Origin: Eucalyptus grandis
Taxonomy: Eukaryota; Streptophyta; Magnoliopsida; Myrtales; Myrtaceae
Reading direction: 5' to 3'
Assembly: GCF_016545825.1 (NCBI RefSeq)
Contig: NC_052619.1
Span: 26,265,803 to 26,329,802, forward strand
DNA: 64,000 nt
Every line of letters begins with the position of its first letter. Positions within the stretch are counted from its first letter, which is position 1. Below, piece after piece: positions 12,181 through 25,500 of this stretch. A program made the position numbers and the translations under genes. The notes under the pieces are model-generated. The model saw only the letters and a program-made list of their open reading frames with translations, was not told the origin of the DNA and ran no database searches.

Positions 12181-13985
12181 GACCTACGAGCAAGTTTGTG
12201 CTCAAGAAGGCGAAAAAGAAAACAGAAAAAGAGGAAAAAAATCAGATTAGGTAGTTTTTCTTTTATTATTTTTATTATTATTTCTTTAATATGCTGTTTT
12301 AGTAGAATTGTTCCTAAATATGTGATTGAGATCCAATATGAAATAGTCCCTCAAGCTAGGGATTGACAGTCCGATTTTCGCGCCCGAAATCGACTCGCAA
12401 TCCCTTATAAAAATCGACAATCCAATCTCAAGCCCGAGATTTGATTCGCGATTTAAAATTAAAATTGGTCTACCCGATCTCATGCGCGAGATACGGTTCG
12501 CCAATTTTTGGATATCAATATTATCTTTTATGTGATTTGCTATTGTCAAGTTGGTTGAGTCAAATCTTATTTTCGTAAAAATAAAAAAATCAAAAAATCT
12601 TAATTAGGATTAGGTTTGTTGTCATCTTGCATATTTAGGATTGCAATCTTATTATGAATTTTTAAATAAAAAATCAAAAAAAGAAAGTGCATTCATTTAG
12701 GTTGTTAGTTTTTTAATTGCATGTTAATTATGTGTTAGCTTTAATTTCAAAATTAATTAAAAAAACCATAAAAAATCATTGTGCATATTAGATTAGAATT
12801 GCATGCTTCATTTTAACTTTAGATCATCTTTTTTAAGATAAATGGCATTTTAGATTTAGATAATGTCTTAGTTTAAATTAGGATTTAATATGACTTAATC
12901 CCTAGTTTAAATTAGATAGAATCTTAATTTAGCTAGATCATTTGAAATTTCATAAAATTTGTCTTAGGATAAATTAGTTGCAATTTCTAGAATAGATTGC
13001 ATTTTTTTTTTAATAAAAAATGTCACATGCATATGTCATGTAGAATTAGGGCATTCTTTGCACGTCATTGCATGCTAAGATTGCATATTATAGATTTAGA
13101 TAATTTCTCCTAAATAGATTGCATGCTTATTAGGAAAATAAAAATCATGTGCACGTCATATAGAATTAGTTTCATACAATGCACGTCATTTAGTGATTTT
13201 GTTAGGTGCATTTAATTAGAAATTGCCCGTCATTAGATTAATTTAGATTGCATATTTAAATGTTGCATTTCTTTAATTTCGAATCTCATAAAAAATACAA
13301 AAATGTTATTTAGAATAAATCATCTCATGCTTAGAATAGATTACATGTTTGGTTATGTCATATTGCTTAGGTCATATAGCTAAGTCATTTTGCTATGTCA
13401 TATCATTTCATGTTAAATTAGTGGCATGCATTGCATAAAGCATGATTCTCATTAATTAAGTGAAAACAAAACAAAAATTGCGTGTTAATTAGAAACCATA
13501 TCTAGGGTTGTTGATGTGGATTTTAATTTAACATTGCAGATGCTTACGTTGCTTTGAGGTAAGTTCTGCATCATTTATTCATTTCCTTTATTAAGTGTTA
13601 AATTGGTGGTTTGCGTACCTGCATGGTCACCTCACATGTTAAGAAATTAAAATCAATTCAAGCTGCCTGCAGAAAACATTTTTGAAATTAAAAGAATGGT
13701 ACCGAAAGGGCATTAGAGAACTCTAGTGTAACCAAGTCCCCGTACCCATAATCTCTGGTTCGTAGAAGTGAAGTAAATCTCCCATTACTTTACTTGGGTT
13801 TCTAATCGACCCACCAAAAATAGATTAGTGGCGACTCCTAATTGAAAATTAATTGCATGTTAAAACTTGAACCTAAAGTCGCGAATTGGTATGGGCTTGG
13901 GAGAGCCCGAGTTAAGTTTAGGCTTAACAATCCATTAGCCAAACCCTAGGTGGTTCACACTCGAAAAAAATTGGTCGCGACAGCT

Positions 13986-14004
13986 TGGCGACTCCGCTGG
14001 GGAC
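13986..14004 (+). other. Primer binding site, interior 1
   Basis: TGGCGACTCCGCTGGGGAC, three bases after the LTR. This type of site is used by Ogre/Tat Ty3 elements and is thought to pair with tRNA-Arg (from memory). Confidence 0.75.
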
Positions 14005-17000
14005 TTGAGTTGAAATTCTTAGTGGACTTAGGCCAATTTTCTTTTTTGAAAAAAATGCTTTTGTTTGGCAGCGAGGATCCCAGGTACGTCCCTAACGTTT
14101 AAGGTGTTAAATGTTTTTGCAGATTTGGAGGTATAAGGCGAAGTGATTGCTAACCCTTGCCTTGCAGGATGGAATTAGGGATGTATGGTTTATTTCATTT
14201 TTTTTGAAGTGTTGTTTGATTTAAATTGATGTGCATGCTTTGCATAAATCACTACACTTTGCACACACAACCTGCTGCCGGACCTGGGCCGCACAGGATC
14301 ATTTAGGATGGTGTTGAGATGGATACCACTCCGACCGCATGCTTGCGGTACGAGTCGCCCATCTCAATCCCGAAGTTTCTTTCATGGTGTCAAGAGTACC
14401 CACCTCGGTCTGCATGCTCGCGACCCGGGTCGGCTCTTTGACCAAGCCGGAGTCATGAGGACCCGACATAGTCCACAAGCCCGTGGCTAGTCTCGATCAT
14501 CCTTGTGGCTCCACTTTGATAAGCCTTATAGAGTAGAAATCGAGCCACTTATCATGCGCATGTCTATGTGATTGCCATTGATTTTCCTTGGTGAAGTAAG
14601 TCTTCTATCCCTATACTATGCAATTTACTTTTGGTCCGTCCATGACAATCTAGGTTAGTCATTTGATGTAATTCATTTGTCAATTGAAAATGAAATGAGA
14701 AATGCTAGAAAAAAAAACTTTTGAGAATTTGATTTCAATTCATGTTTAGGAAATTTGGTCTTGTTAGGGTGTCTATCTTTATTTTCCTAGTCCATTTTTA
14801 GGAAATGCCCTTATTGTAAGAACTTTTCATGAATAATGAAAAAAATGGAAAAATCGATTAGATCATTGTCATGGATTGACTTTCTAATTACACTTCATGC
14901 TTACATGTTCCGTTTATTTGAATTAGGTGAATATGGAACGATCCCACTCACCCATCTGTTCATGATTGAGAGCTAAAATGACAAATAAAAGAAGAGCTTA
15001 TCTCGTCAAGCAAAAGTGCTGCGATTTATCTTTAGTGAGAAATTGCAACTCCAAAAGAGAGCCAAGAAGACCTTTTGAATTTTCTCATTATCCTGAGGTA
15101 GTCGAATTTGATGCCATCATGAAGAGGGTAGCGACACATCTAGAGGGAAGAATATCTGACTTGAAGAGTTCATATCACAAGATCAAGGAGGGTGAAGAAT
15201 TCAAGTACACATGATTCATGGTCTTAAGTAGTTCGATTTCCTCATTTAATTAGGGGCATGCACCTTCCCCTGCATGGGAATTCTTATTGCTTTTTAGGGA
15301 TTGATTTCAATTTATTCTGTGCTTGAGCATCACATTCCAATAAATGTAATTTGATTGATGGATATCAATAGAATTACAAGTTTTGTTTTGAGGACATGAT
15401 GGGGTATGCCAAACCAGTCCAATGACGATATCCAACAATAAAAAGAAAATATCATCCAAGGAGAATTCGATGACTGGGCTTCTTCATGCTTCCTCATCCA
15501 AAAAAGAATTAAAAAAAAATCATTTTTAAGCCATTTCCAAAAAAAGCATGCGTTAGATTAGCCTTGTTTAATTTTCTGACTCATTTACTTCATGTTTCAG
15601 AGCATTACTTTCTTGACCCGATAAGAAAGCATCTGAAAAAGGCACATCAGGTTGCAATTGGTTCAATTGTTACTCAACAAGTTTCTAAAGAGTTAATGTT
15701 GGTCACATCTCGATACTACTTGAAATTTCCATCTTGAAGGGCCAAACAAAGTGTGTTCCATTTCCATGCTTGACGGAATTTTCATTCTCGCCCATTAAAT
15801 GAGGAGCAAGTTAAAAGAGGATCATCCATCTTTGATGAAAGAGGTACATCTCATCTTTAAACATAAATAATTCTGGAATTGACACTCTATTCTTTTCCTT
15901 GCAGATGACGAATTGGGGGCACTACAGATTCTAGTAGTGACATGACTGAGACAAAATCTCAATCCGAGCCAAAATGGTTGTGCAATTTGAGTTTACTTTG
16001 AGTTGCATACTATCCTATTCATGCACGTTCTCTTGTGCAGGAGCAAAAGCCAGAATGGAGTATTCATCAAATCAAAAAAACGGATTTTCACTTTTGATTG
16101 ATAGAGACAATCCAAGGACATCCATTGCTAAGACAATCCCTTCGTGGGACAATTCATTGAATGAATGCTGAAAACCATGTTTTGAGTGCAATAAATTATT
16201 TGTTTTGAAGTCACAAACACTTTTCATGCTTAAAGTTGCTGGACTCTTTTGAAAAGAGAATTTTCATATTGATTTAGCTCACCAATTTCATGTGGAGATT
16301 TGTCAAGATATACAATTTAATGGAGTGACTTCAATGCTTAAGAATGCTGAATGAGACGTATCGGGATGATGAAAGGCAAGCCTTATCCTATACACAGTCC
16401 CATACTTATACACTTGATACACTTGTGAGATGAGTGTAGGAAGTTCCATATCCGCAAGGTAAAGAGTTCTCTCGCAAAAGGTACGATAACCGAAATGATG
16501 AGAGGCAATTCATTTCTCTATCCTAAACACTACAGGTGATCCGTTGCTTAACCCTTTTGAGCCCATACACTTATGGATATTCTTTTCAAATTACCCCTGT
16601 CAAGAACCACCCCACTTTGGGGCAAATTGGAGGGTAAGATAGCACCATAAAGTAAAGTGAATGGATTGAAATTTTCTTGTTTTCACTTGCATCAATTTTC
16701 AAGTCGTGCTATTACATTGAATTCATATGGTAATTTAAGTGCCTTAGGATGATGAAGAGCATTTCTTTCTCTATCCTACATACTTATATCCTTTGCATAG
16801 CCCACTTGAGCCTGCAATTTCATTTCTTTTAAACCTAGTTGGTGATCATCCTCCCACACTGGGGCAAGGCAAAATGCAGATGTAGACCCTTGAAAGTTCG
16901 AGTGTCATTCAAAGTGCAATTGCTTGACGCATGCATTGTGCGCAAGAATTGAATTCAAAATAGAACTAAGGGGCATGAAAAAGCAGTGTGCCTAGTAAAA

Positions 17001-18061
17001 GCAAAGCCAATGCCCATAAATGAAAAAAAAAGAGTCAAGATAGATGACTGTCAATTGCTAGAATTAAATCCCAATGGAGTAATACTCAAAGAGCTCAAAT
17101 GTTGAGTTTTTACAATCAATGGGGCACTTCATGAAGACAATCCCTGATGGTGAAAAACTGGTGGCAATGCCAAGATGATCACCAACTTTCACCCTTTACA
17201 CACATATTTTGAGCCTAATGATCATGTCATTTCTCAACCCATGAACCTAGCCTACGTTACGTCCTTTACAAAGTCTCTTCAGATTAGGGCACTTGAATTA
17301 ACATAGGAGTTCACATGTTTTATGCATCGCTCGAAAAAGTGCGAGCAAGATTATTTCTTTCTCATTTTGCAGGGTTCTTGACTTGTAAACCCGGAGATGA
17401 TTAAAGAGTTGTTCTTTCAATAGCCTTGACTCAAAGAGTCCCTTTGTTAAGCCGTTGACCGAGCCCTCATTATGGTCCCTGTTAAAGACCTCTCAGATTG
17501 GTAAGGTTGTACCGCTTGCGAGAAAACTCGGACCCTTGTTAGTATGATGACAGTGAGATGGAGTGATTCTCATAAAATAGCATCTAAATGAGAGTGAGTG
17601 AAAGTCCTTTTTAACTGAAGGTCTCTCATTTGGTATTCTTAGGAAATCCATGTCATGAGTGAAGATTGTCTTGAATGATAATTCTCTCCAATGGAAATTT
17701 GGGTGATGCAATGGTTATTATACATGAACCCCGATTGAGTTGATGAAAACCTCACTGAATTTTGAAATGTGCATTCTAGAGTAGCTTAGATTGTCTATCT
17801 CTTTGATGAATGCATATCAGTTTTTGCTCTAAGTCATGTCGACGGGTAATTCAAGTTCCTTTCGGAATGTTTCATGATATTAGAAGATGAGAAACCTCCA
17901 TCGGGAGGTGAAAGACCTCTACAAGATATCTAAATATCCCCAAGAATCAGAGATATCATCAGGTAAGTATATCTCTACCATACTCTAAAATACTTGTCAT
18001 TGTGCAGGTATTCTCTCTCAAGTACATCGACACTTGACTTGGTCAAGTTGTCCTTTATATT

Positions 18062-18320
18062 GACCTGGCGTGCTTTCGTAGCCCAGAGTCATTTTCATTG
18101 ACTCGGCGTGCTTTTGTAGCCCGATGTCTCTTTCTTGACCTGGCGTGCTTTCGTAGCCCAGAGTCCCTCTTTATCGACCCGGCGTGCTTCAGTAGCCCGG
18201 TGTCCTTTATATTGACCTGGCGTGCTTTCGTAGCGAGTCCCTCTTTATCGACTCGGCGTGCTTTTGTAGCCCGATGTCCCTTTATATTGACTGGCGTCTT
18301 TGTCATAGCCCGAGTCCCTT
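18062..18320 (+). repeat. Hairpin minisatellite 1, interior 1 (7 units of 36-39 bp)
   Basis: Units start at about 18062, 18100, 18137, 18176, 18214, 18250 and 18289. The core is GAC-NNGGC, an 11-base loop, then GCCC-NN-x-GTC. NN and its partner change together: CT with AG, TC with GA, CC with GG. Units 5 and 7 carry deletions that damage the stem. The array explains the overlapping open frames at 18055-18580. Confidence 0.88.
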
Positions 18321-18387
18321 TTGAAAACACCGACACTCGGCGAGTTGTCCCCCAAATATTTTCCTCCGATTCAATCTCGATTAAGGC

Positions 18388-18966
18388 GACCGAAGAATGG
18401 TTCGGGTCTGGTCGGTTGACCCTCGTTGCAAGGCTGGGCGACCGAAGAATGGTTCGGGTCCTAGCCAAGCAAAACCTCAGTCTAGGTGACCGTAGAATAG
18501 AACGGGTCCTAGACAAAACATATTTCCCTATTCAGGCGACCGTAGAATGGTACGGGTCCTGGAAGGTAAATCCCGTTTAGGCGACCGTAGAATGGTACGG
18601 GTCCTAGACACAACCAAACACTTTGTCATACTAGGCGACCGTAGAATGGTACGGGTCTGGGAAAGCGGTTCCTTACAAAAATTTATGCCGTCTTGGGCGA
18701 CCGTAGAATGGTACGGGTCCTGGGAAAGCATTTCCTTACAAAACATTTCTGCCGTACTGGGCGACCGTAGAATGGTACGGGTCCTGGGAAAGCAGTTCCT
18801 TATAAAGCATTTCTGCCGTATTGGGCAACCGTAGAATGGTACGGGTCCTGAGAAAGCAGCTCATTTCTGCCATACTGGGCACCAGTAGAATGGTACGGGT
18901 CTGGGAAAGCAGCATCTCCACAAAGTCATGTTACTATTCTAGGCGGCGTAGAATGGTACGAGTTCG
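18388..18966 (+). repeat. Hairpin minisatellite 2, interior 1 (11 units of about 50-62 bp)
   Basis: Each unit has GACCGTA, loop GAATGG, TACGGGTC followed by CTGGGAAAGCA-type spacer. The first two units have GACCGAA with TTCGGGTC, so the stem stays paired. The last three units are eroded (for example CACCAGTAG, GCGGCGTAG). Confidence 0.88.
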
Positions 18967-19183
18967 ACATGTAACACCAACTATCTTGAATCACTCTACC
19001 CTCCTCGAAGGTAAGTTATTTCAGGTAGGTTCTTTTATCATATGCATTAGTATTTCCATGCATCATATAAATTGCATTAAAAAAATGGAATTCATTTTCC
19101 GAAAAAAATCATCCATTGCATACACATAACCAAAATTTAGGTCTCAAATTATCTTTGAAGGCAACCTCTTCGAGCTCACCTTC

Positions 19184-19192
19184 AAAGAGGGG
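19184..19192 (+). other. Polypurine tract, interior 1
   Basis: AAAGAGGGG, four bases before LTR 2. The same tract is at 27681-27689. Confidence 0.7.
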
Positions 19193-19196
19193 CATT

Positions 19197-22100
19197 TGTT
19201 GACACCTAAATTTTGGCAATTTAGTTTATTTATTTATTGCATAGGAAATTAAGGGTTAATTTTATTAATTGCATAACATATAGATTTAGGTTGTATTTAT
19301 TTTGTTATTTGAGTTTTTGCATTTTAATGGACCGGTGGCGGATGAGTTCGAATTAGATGGATCGGGCCCACGAGCGAGCGAGTTGGCCCAAGCCCGCGTT
19401 TTTAAATAATTAAAAATTATCTCGTGGGAATATAATATTTTAAAAATTTTCCGAGATATGAATCTTTTTTAGATAGGGCAGATGGTTAAAAAATATTGCG
19501 ATTTGGCCTTGAAAGATTTGGATTTAGAAAAAAATCTCATCTTAATCTTGAATCCTTATCGGTATGGGATGAATTTTATGAAAAAAATATTGCGATATTG
19601 TAATTTATCTTTGCGAGATTTGGATTTCGAGAAAATATTTATCATAATCTTAAATTTTTATCAATAGTGATCGGTTGGTGAAAATATATCGCGGATGTAG
19701 ATTTGAAGGGGAAATCAAAGGCTTATCTCTTACCCCCTATAAAAGCAACCGTGTACGAGGACATGAGGGGGAGCTTCTTTGGAAAAATTCAGAAATAAGT
19801 GAAGAGAAAGGTCAAGAGAGGTTTTGGCTTCTGCGAGAAAAAGAAAAGAAAAGGAAAAGTCAGAACGTGAGAGAGAGAGAAAGAGAGGGGAGAAAGGTGA
19901 AAAGGGCAAAAGGTGATTTGACCCCTACTATTCATCATCTTCCTCAAGTCCGCTGCCCCTCCTCCGCAACTTCCATCCGCGGGGCTTCCACAGCCCGTGC
20001 GTCCGCACCGCCACCGGTTCGCTCGCCTCGCCGACGCCACGCCGCTGCGCCGTCCCCGCTCGCCCGTGCCGGCATCCGAGCCCCGACGTCCGTCGCCCGC
20101 ACGCCGCTCCGTCTCCGCAACCTCTCGCCGACCTTCACCGCGAGCCCCGGTGCTCCGAAGCTCGAGCCGCCCGACGCCTGCAGGCGCCTCCACCGGCCGT
20201 GCTCGCATCGCTCGCTCAGCCGCATTAATCACCGCCGGACCCCTCGGCCTCCGTCCCCGCACTTGCTCGGAACGTCTCCGCCGCTCCGGTCCACCAAAGC
20301 TCGCAGACCGGGCTCGAGCCAAATCTGCCCATCACCGCCCGTCGCTCCACCCGCGGCGACGCGACACCAAGCAATCGCCGATCGCCTCCTCGCGACGACC
20401 CGAACCTTCCGCCCGCACGCAGCAACGCTGCCCGCCTTCAGCGGTGATCCGCTCCAGCCCGTCCGTCCGATGCCCTCGCAGCGCCTCCACCCGTGACGCC
20501 TGTTCCGTCCGACGAAGCCGTTCCGTGTGCTGCTCCGAGGTCCCCGACGACGAAGGCCCGAACCCAGCTCGACGCTTCCCCGCGACGCCTCGCTCCGCCC
20601 GCTCGTCACTCGCCCGTGATTGCCCAGCAAAAGTGCTCCGCCTCCGATCGGTGACCACCGTCCTTGGAGACCTACGAGCAAGTTGTGCTCAAGAAGGAGA
20701 AAAAGAAAACAGAAAAAGAGGAAAAAAATCAGATTAGGTAGTTTTTCTTTTATTATTTTTATTATTATTTCTTTAATATGCTGTTTTAGTAGAATTGTTC
20801 CTAAATATGTGATTGAGATCCAATATGAAATAGTCCCTCAAGCTAGGGATTGACAGTCCGATTTTCGCGCCCGAAATCCGACTCGCAATCCCTTATAAAA
20901 ATCGACAATCCAATCTCAAGCCCGAGATTTGATTCGCGATTTAAAATTAAAATTGGTCTACCCGATCTCATGCGCGAGATACGGTTCGCCAATTTTGGAT
21001 ATCAATATTATCTTTTATGTGATTTGCTATTGTCAAGTTGGTTGAGTCAAATCTTATTTTCGTAAAAATAAAAAAATCAAAAAAATCTTAATTAGGATTA
21101 GGTTTGTTGTCATCTTGCATATTTAGGATTGCAATCTTATTATGAATTTTTAAATAAAAAAATCAAAAAAAAAAGAAAGTGCATTCATTTAGGTTGTTAG
21201 TTTTTTAATTGCATGTTAATTATGTGTTAGCTTTAATTTCAAAATTAATTAAAAAACCATAAAAAATCATTGTGCATATTAGATTAGAATTGCATGCTTC
21301 ATTTTAACTTTAGATCATCTTTTTTAAGATAAATGGCATTTTAGATTTAGATAATGTCTTAGTTTAAATTAGGATTTAATATGACTTAATCCCTAGTTTA
21401 AATTAGATAGAATCTTAATTTAGCTAGATCATTTGAAATTTCATAAAATTTGTCTTAGGATAAATTAGTTGCAATTTCTAGAATAGATTGCATTTTTTTT
21501 TTTAATAAAAAATGTCACATGCATATGTCATGTAGAATTAGGGCATTCTTTGCACGTCATTGCATGCTAAGATTGCATATTATAGATTTAGATAATTTCT
21601 CCTAAATAGATTGCATGCTTATTAGGAAAATAAAAATCATGTGCACGTCATATAGAATTAGTTTCATACAATGCACGTCATTTAGTGATTTTGTTAGGTG
21701 CATTTAATTAGAAATTGCCCGTCATTAGATTAATTTAGATTGCATATTTAAATGTTGCATTTCTTTAATTTCGAATCTCATAAAAAATACAAAAAATGTT
21801 ATTTAGAATAAATCATCTCATGCTTAGAATAGATTACATGTTTGGTTATGTCATATTGCTTAGGTCATATAGCTAAGTCATTTTGCTATGTCATATCATT
21901 TCATGTTAAATTAGTGGCATGCATTGCATAAAGCATGATTCTCATTAATTAAGTGAAAACAAAACAAAAATTGCGTGTTAATTAGAAACCATATCTAGGG
22001 TTGTTGATGTGGATTTTAATTTAACATTGCAGATGCTTACGTTGCTTTGAGGTAAGTTCTGCATCATTTATTCATTTCCTTTATTAAGTGTTAAATTGGT

Positions 22101-22478
22101 GGTTTGCGTACCTGCATGGTCACCTCACATGTTAAGAAATTAAAATCAATTCAAGCTGCCTGCAGAAAACATTTTTGAAATTAAAAGAATGGTACCGAAA
22201 GGGCATTAGAGAACTCTAGTGTAACCAAGTCCCCGTACCCATAATCTCTCGGTTCGTAGAAGTGAAGTAAATCTCCCATTACTTTACTTGGGTTTCTAAT
22301 CGACCCACCAAAAATAGATTAGTGGCGACTCCTAATTGAAAATTAATTGCATGTTAAAACTTGAACCTAAAGTCGCGGGAATTGGTATGGGCTTGGGAGA
22401 GCCCGAGTTAAGTTTAGGCTTAACAATCCATTAGCCAAACCCTAGGTGGTTCACACTCGAAAAAAATTGGTCGCGACA
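19197..22478 (+). repeat. LTR 2 of the array (shared middle LTR)
   Basis: 3,282 bp. It serves as 3' LTR for interior 1 and 5' LTR for interior 2. TATAAAA is at 19738-19744 and the CpG-rich block at about 19920-20680. It carries no target duplication of its own. Confidence 0.93.
19738..19744 (+). promoter_or_regulatory. TATA box of LTR 2
   Basis: TATAAAA in the same context as in LTR 1. Confidence 0.6.
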
Positions 22479-22481
22479 GCT

Positions 22482-22500
22482 TGGCGACTCCGCTGGGGAC
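22482..22500 (+). other. Primer binding site, interior 2
   Basis: TGGCGACTCCGCTGGGGAC, identical to the site in interior 1. Confidence 0.75.
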
Positions 22501-25500
22501 TTGAGTTGAAATTCTTAGTGGACTTAGGCCAATTTTCTTTTTTGGAAAAAATGCTTTTGTTTGGCAAAAGGATCCAGTGCGTCCCTAACGTTTAAGGTGT
22601 TAAATGTTTTTGCAGATTTGGAGGTATAAGGCGAAGTGATTGCTAACCCTTGCCTTGCAGGATGGAATTAGGGATGTATGGTTTATTTCATTTTTTTGAA
22701 GTGTTGTTTGATTTAAATTGATGTGCATGCTTTGCATAAATCACTACACTTTGCACACACAACCCGCCGCGGACTCCGGGCCGCACGGGATCATTTAGGA
22801 TGGTGTTGAGATGGATACCACTCCGACCGCATGCTTGCGGTACGAGTCGCCCATCTCAATCCCGGTTTCTTTCATGGTGTCAAGAGTACCCACCTCGGTC
22901 TGCATGCTCGCGACCCGGGTCGGCTCTTTGACCAAGCCGGAGTCATGAGGACCCGACATAGTCCACAAGCCCGTGGCTAGTCGATCATCCTTGTGGCTCC
23001 ACTTTGATAAGCCTTATAGAGTAGAAATCGAGCCACTTATCATGCGCATGTCTATGTGATTGCCATTGATTTTCCTTGGTGAAGTAAGTCTTCTATCCCT
23101 ATACTATGCAATTTACTTTTGGTCCGTCCATGACAATCTAGGTTAGTCATTTGATGTAATTCATTTGTCAATTGAAAATGAAATGAGAAATGCTAGAAAA
23201 AAAAAAAACTTTTGAGAATTTGATTTCAATTCATGTTTAGGAAATTTGGTCTTGTTAGGGTGTCTATCTTTATTTTCCTAGTCCATTTTTAGGAAATGCC
23301 CTTATTGTAAGAACTTTTCATGAATAATGAAAAAAATGGAAAAATCGATTAGATCATTGTCATGGATTGACTTTCTAATTACACTTCATGCTTACATGTT
23401 CCCGTTTATTTGAATTAGGTGAATATGGAACGATCCCACTCACCCATCTGTTCATGATTGAGAGCTAAAATGACAAATAAAAAAGAAGAGCTTATCTCGT
23501 CAAGCAAAAGTGCTGCGATTTATCTTTAGTGAGAAATTGCAACTCCAAAAGAGAGCCAAGAAGACCTTTTGAATTTTCTCATTATCCCGAGGTAGTCGAA
23601 TTTGATGCCATCATGAAGAGGGTAGCGACACATCTAGAGGGAAGAATATCTGACTTGAAGAGTTCATATCACAAGATCAAGGAGGGTGAAGAATTCAAGT
23701 ACACATGATTCATGGTCTTAAGTAGTTCGATTTCCTCATTTAATTAGGGGCATGCACCTTCCCCTGCATGGGAATTCTTATTGCTTTTTAGGGATTGATT
23801 TCAATTTATTCTGTGCTTGAGCATCACATTCCAATAAATGTAATTTGATTGATGGATATCAATAGAATTACAAGTTTTGTTTTGAGGACATGATGGGGTA
23901 TGCCAAACCAGTCCAATGACGATATCCAACAATAAAAAGAAAATATCATCCAAGGAGAATTCTGATGACTGGGCTTCTTCATGCTTCCTCATCCAAAAAG
24001 AATTAAAAAAATCATTTTTAAGCCATTTCCAAAAAAAGCATGCGTTAGATTAGCCTTGTTTAATTTTCTGACTCATTTACTTCATGTTTCAGAGCATTAC
24101 TTTCTTGACCCGATAAGAAAGCATCTGAAAAAGGCACATCAGGTTGCAATTGGTTCAATTGTTACTCAACAAGTTTCTAAAGAGTTAATGTTGGTCACAT
24201 CTCGATACTACTTGAAATTTCCATCTTGAAGGGCCAAACAAAGTGTGTTCCATTTCCATGCTTGACGGAATTTTCATTCTCGCCCATTAAATGAGGAGCA
24301 AGTTAAAAGAGGATCATCCATCTTTGATGAAAGAGGTACATCTCATCTTTAAACATAAATAATTCTGGAATTGACACTCTATTCTTTTCCTTGCAGATGA
24401 CGAATTGGGGGCACTACAGATTCTAGTAGTGACATGACTGAGACAAAATCTCAATCCGAGCCAAAATGGTTGTGCAATTTGAGTTTACTTTGAGTTGCAT
24501 ACTATCCTATTCATGCACGTTCTCTTGTGCAGGAGCAAAAGCCAGAATGGAGTATTCATCAAATCAAAAAACGGATTTTCACTTTTGATTGATAGAGACA
24601 ATCCAAGGACATCCATTGCTAAGACAATCCCTTCGTGGGACAATTCATTGAATGAATGCTGAAAACCATGTTTTGAGTGCAATAAATTATTTGTTTTGAA
24701 GTCACAAACACTTTTCATGCTTAAAGTTGCTGGACTCTTTTGAAAAGAGAATTTTCATATTGATTTAGCTCACCAATTTCATGTGGAGATTTGTCAAGAT
24801 ATACAATTTAATGGAGTGACTTCAATGCTTAAGAATGCTGAATGAGACGTATCGGGATGATGAAAGGCAAGCCTTATCCTATACACAGTCCCATACTTAT
24901 ACACTTGATACACTTGTGAGATGAGTGTAGGAAGTTCCATATCCGCAAGGTAAAGAGTTCTCGCAAAAAGGTACGATAACCGAAATGATGAGAGGCAATT
25001 CATTTCTCTATCCTAAACACTACAGGTGATCCGTTGCTTAACCCTTTGAGCCCATACACTTATGGATATTCTTTTCAAATTACCCTGTCAAGAACCACCC
25101 CACTTTGGGGCAAATTGGAGGGTAAGATAGCACCATAAAGTAAAGTGAATGGATTGAAATTTTCTTGTTTTCACTTGCATCAATTTTCAAGTCGTGCTAT
25201 TACATTGAATTCATATGGTAATTTAAGTGCCTTAGGATGATGAAGAGCATTTCTTTCTCTATCCTACATACTTATATCCTTTGCATAGCCCACTTGAGCC
25301 TGCAATTTCATTTCTTTTAAACCTAGTTGGTGATCATCCTCCCACACTGGGGCAAGGCAAAATGCAGATGTAGACCCTTGAAAGTTCGAGTGTCATTCAA
25401 AGTGCAATTGCTTGACGCATGCATTGTGCGCAAGAATTGAATTCAAAATAGAACTAAGGGGCATGAAAAGCAGTGTGCCTAGTAAAAGCAAAGCCAATGC

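Larger units (their letters stand above)
10707..13982 (+). repeat. LTR 1 of the array
   Basis: 3,276 bp, TGTTGACACC to GTCGCGACA. It contains a TATAAAA box (11247), a purine-rich run (11325-11420), a CpG-rich block (11430-12180) and a long AT-rich second half with GCATG and TTAGAT words. Confidence 0.93.
13983..19196 (+). mobile_element. Interior 1 of the array, no gag-pol
   Basis: 5,214 bp. No retroelement protein domain is readable. Short open frames (for example 14966-15214, with CCDLSLVRNC) are shared with interior 2 but match no family I know. Several exon-like stretches are bounded by good splice-site words (TTGCAG at about 14163 and 15900, CAGGTAAG at 17960), so a captured host transcript is possible but unproven. 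Two hairpin minisatellites lie near the 3' end. Confidence 0.85.

Noticed and set aside
18055..18580. Arg-rich 153-160 codon frames
   Set aside because: Translations of the hairpin minisatellites.
18062..18966. Regularly spaced repeats resembling a CRISPR array
   Set aside because: Units are contiguous, spacers are themselves repeated, the host is a plant, and the arrays are internal to LTR elements.
19675..20737. 273-codon frame in LTR 2 as a coding gene
   Set aside because: It is broken by indels in the other two LTR copies and starts at the TATA region. Composition only.
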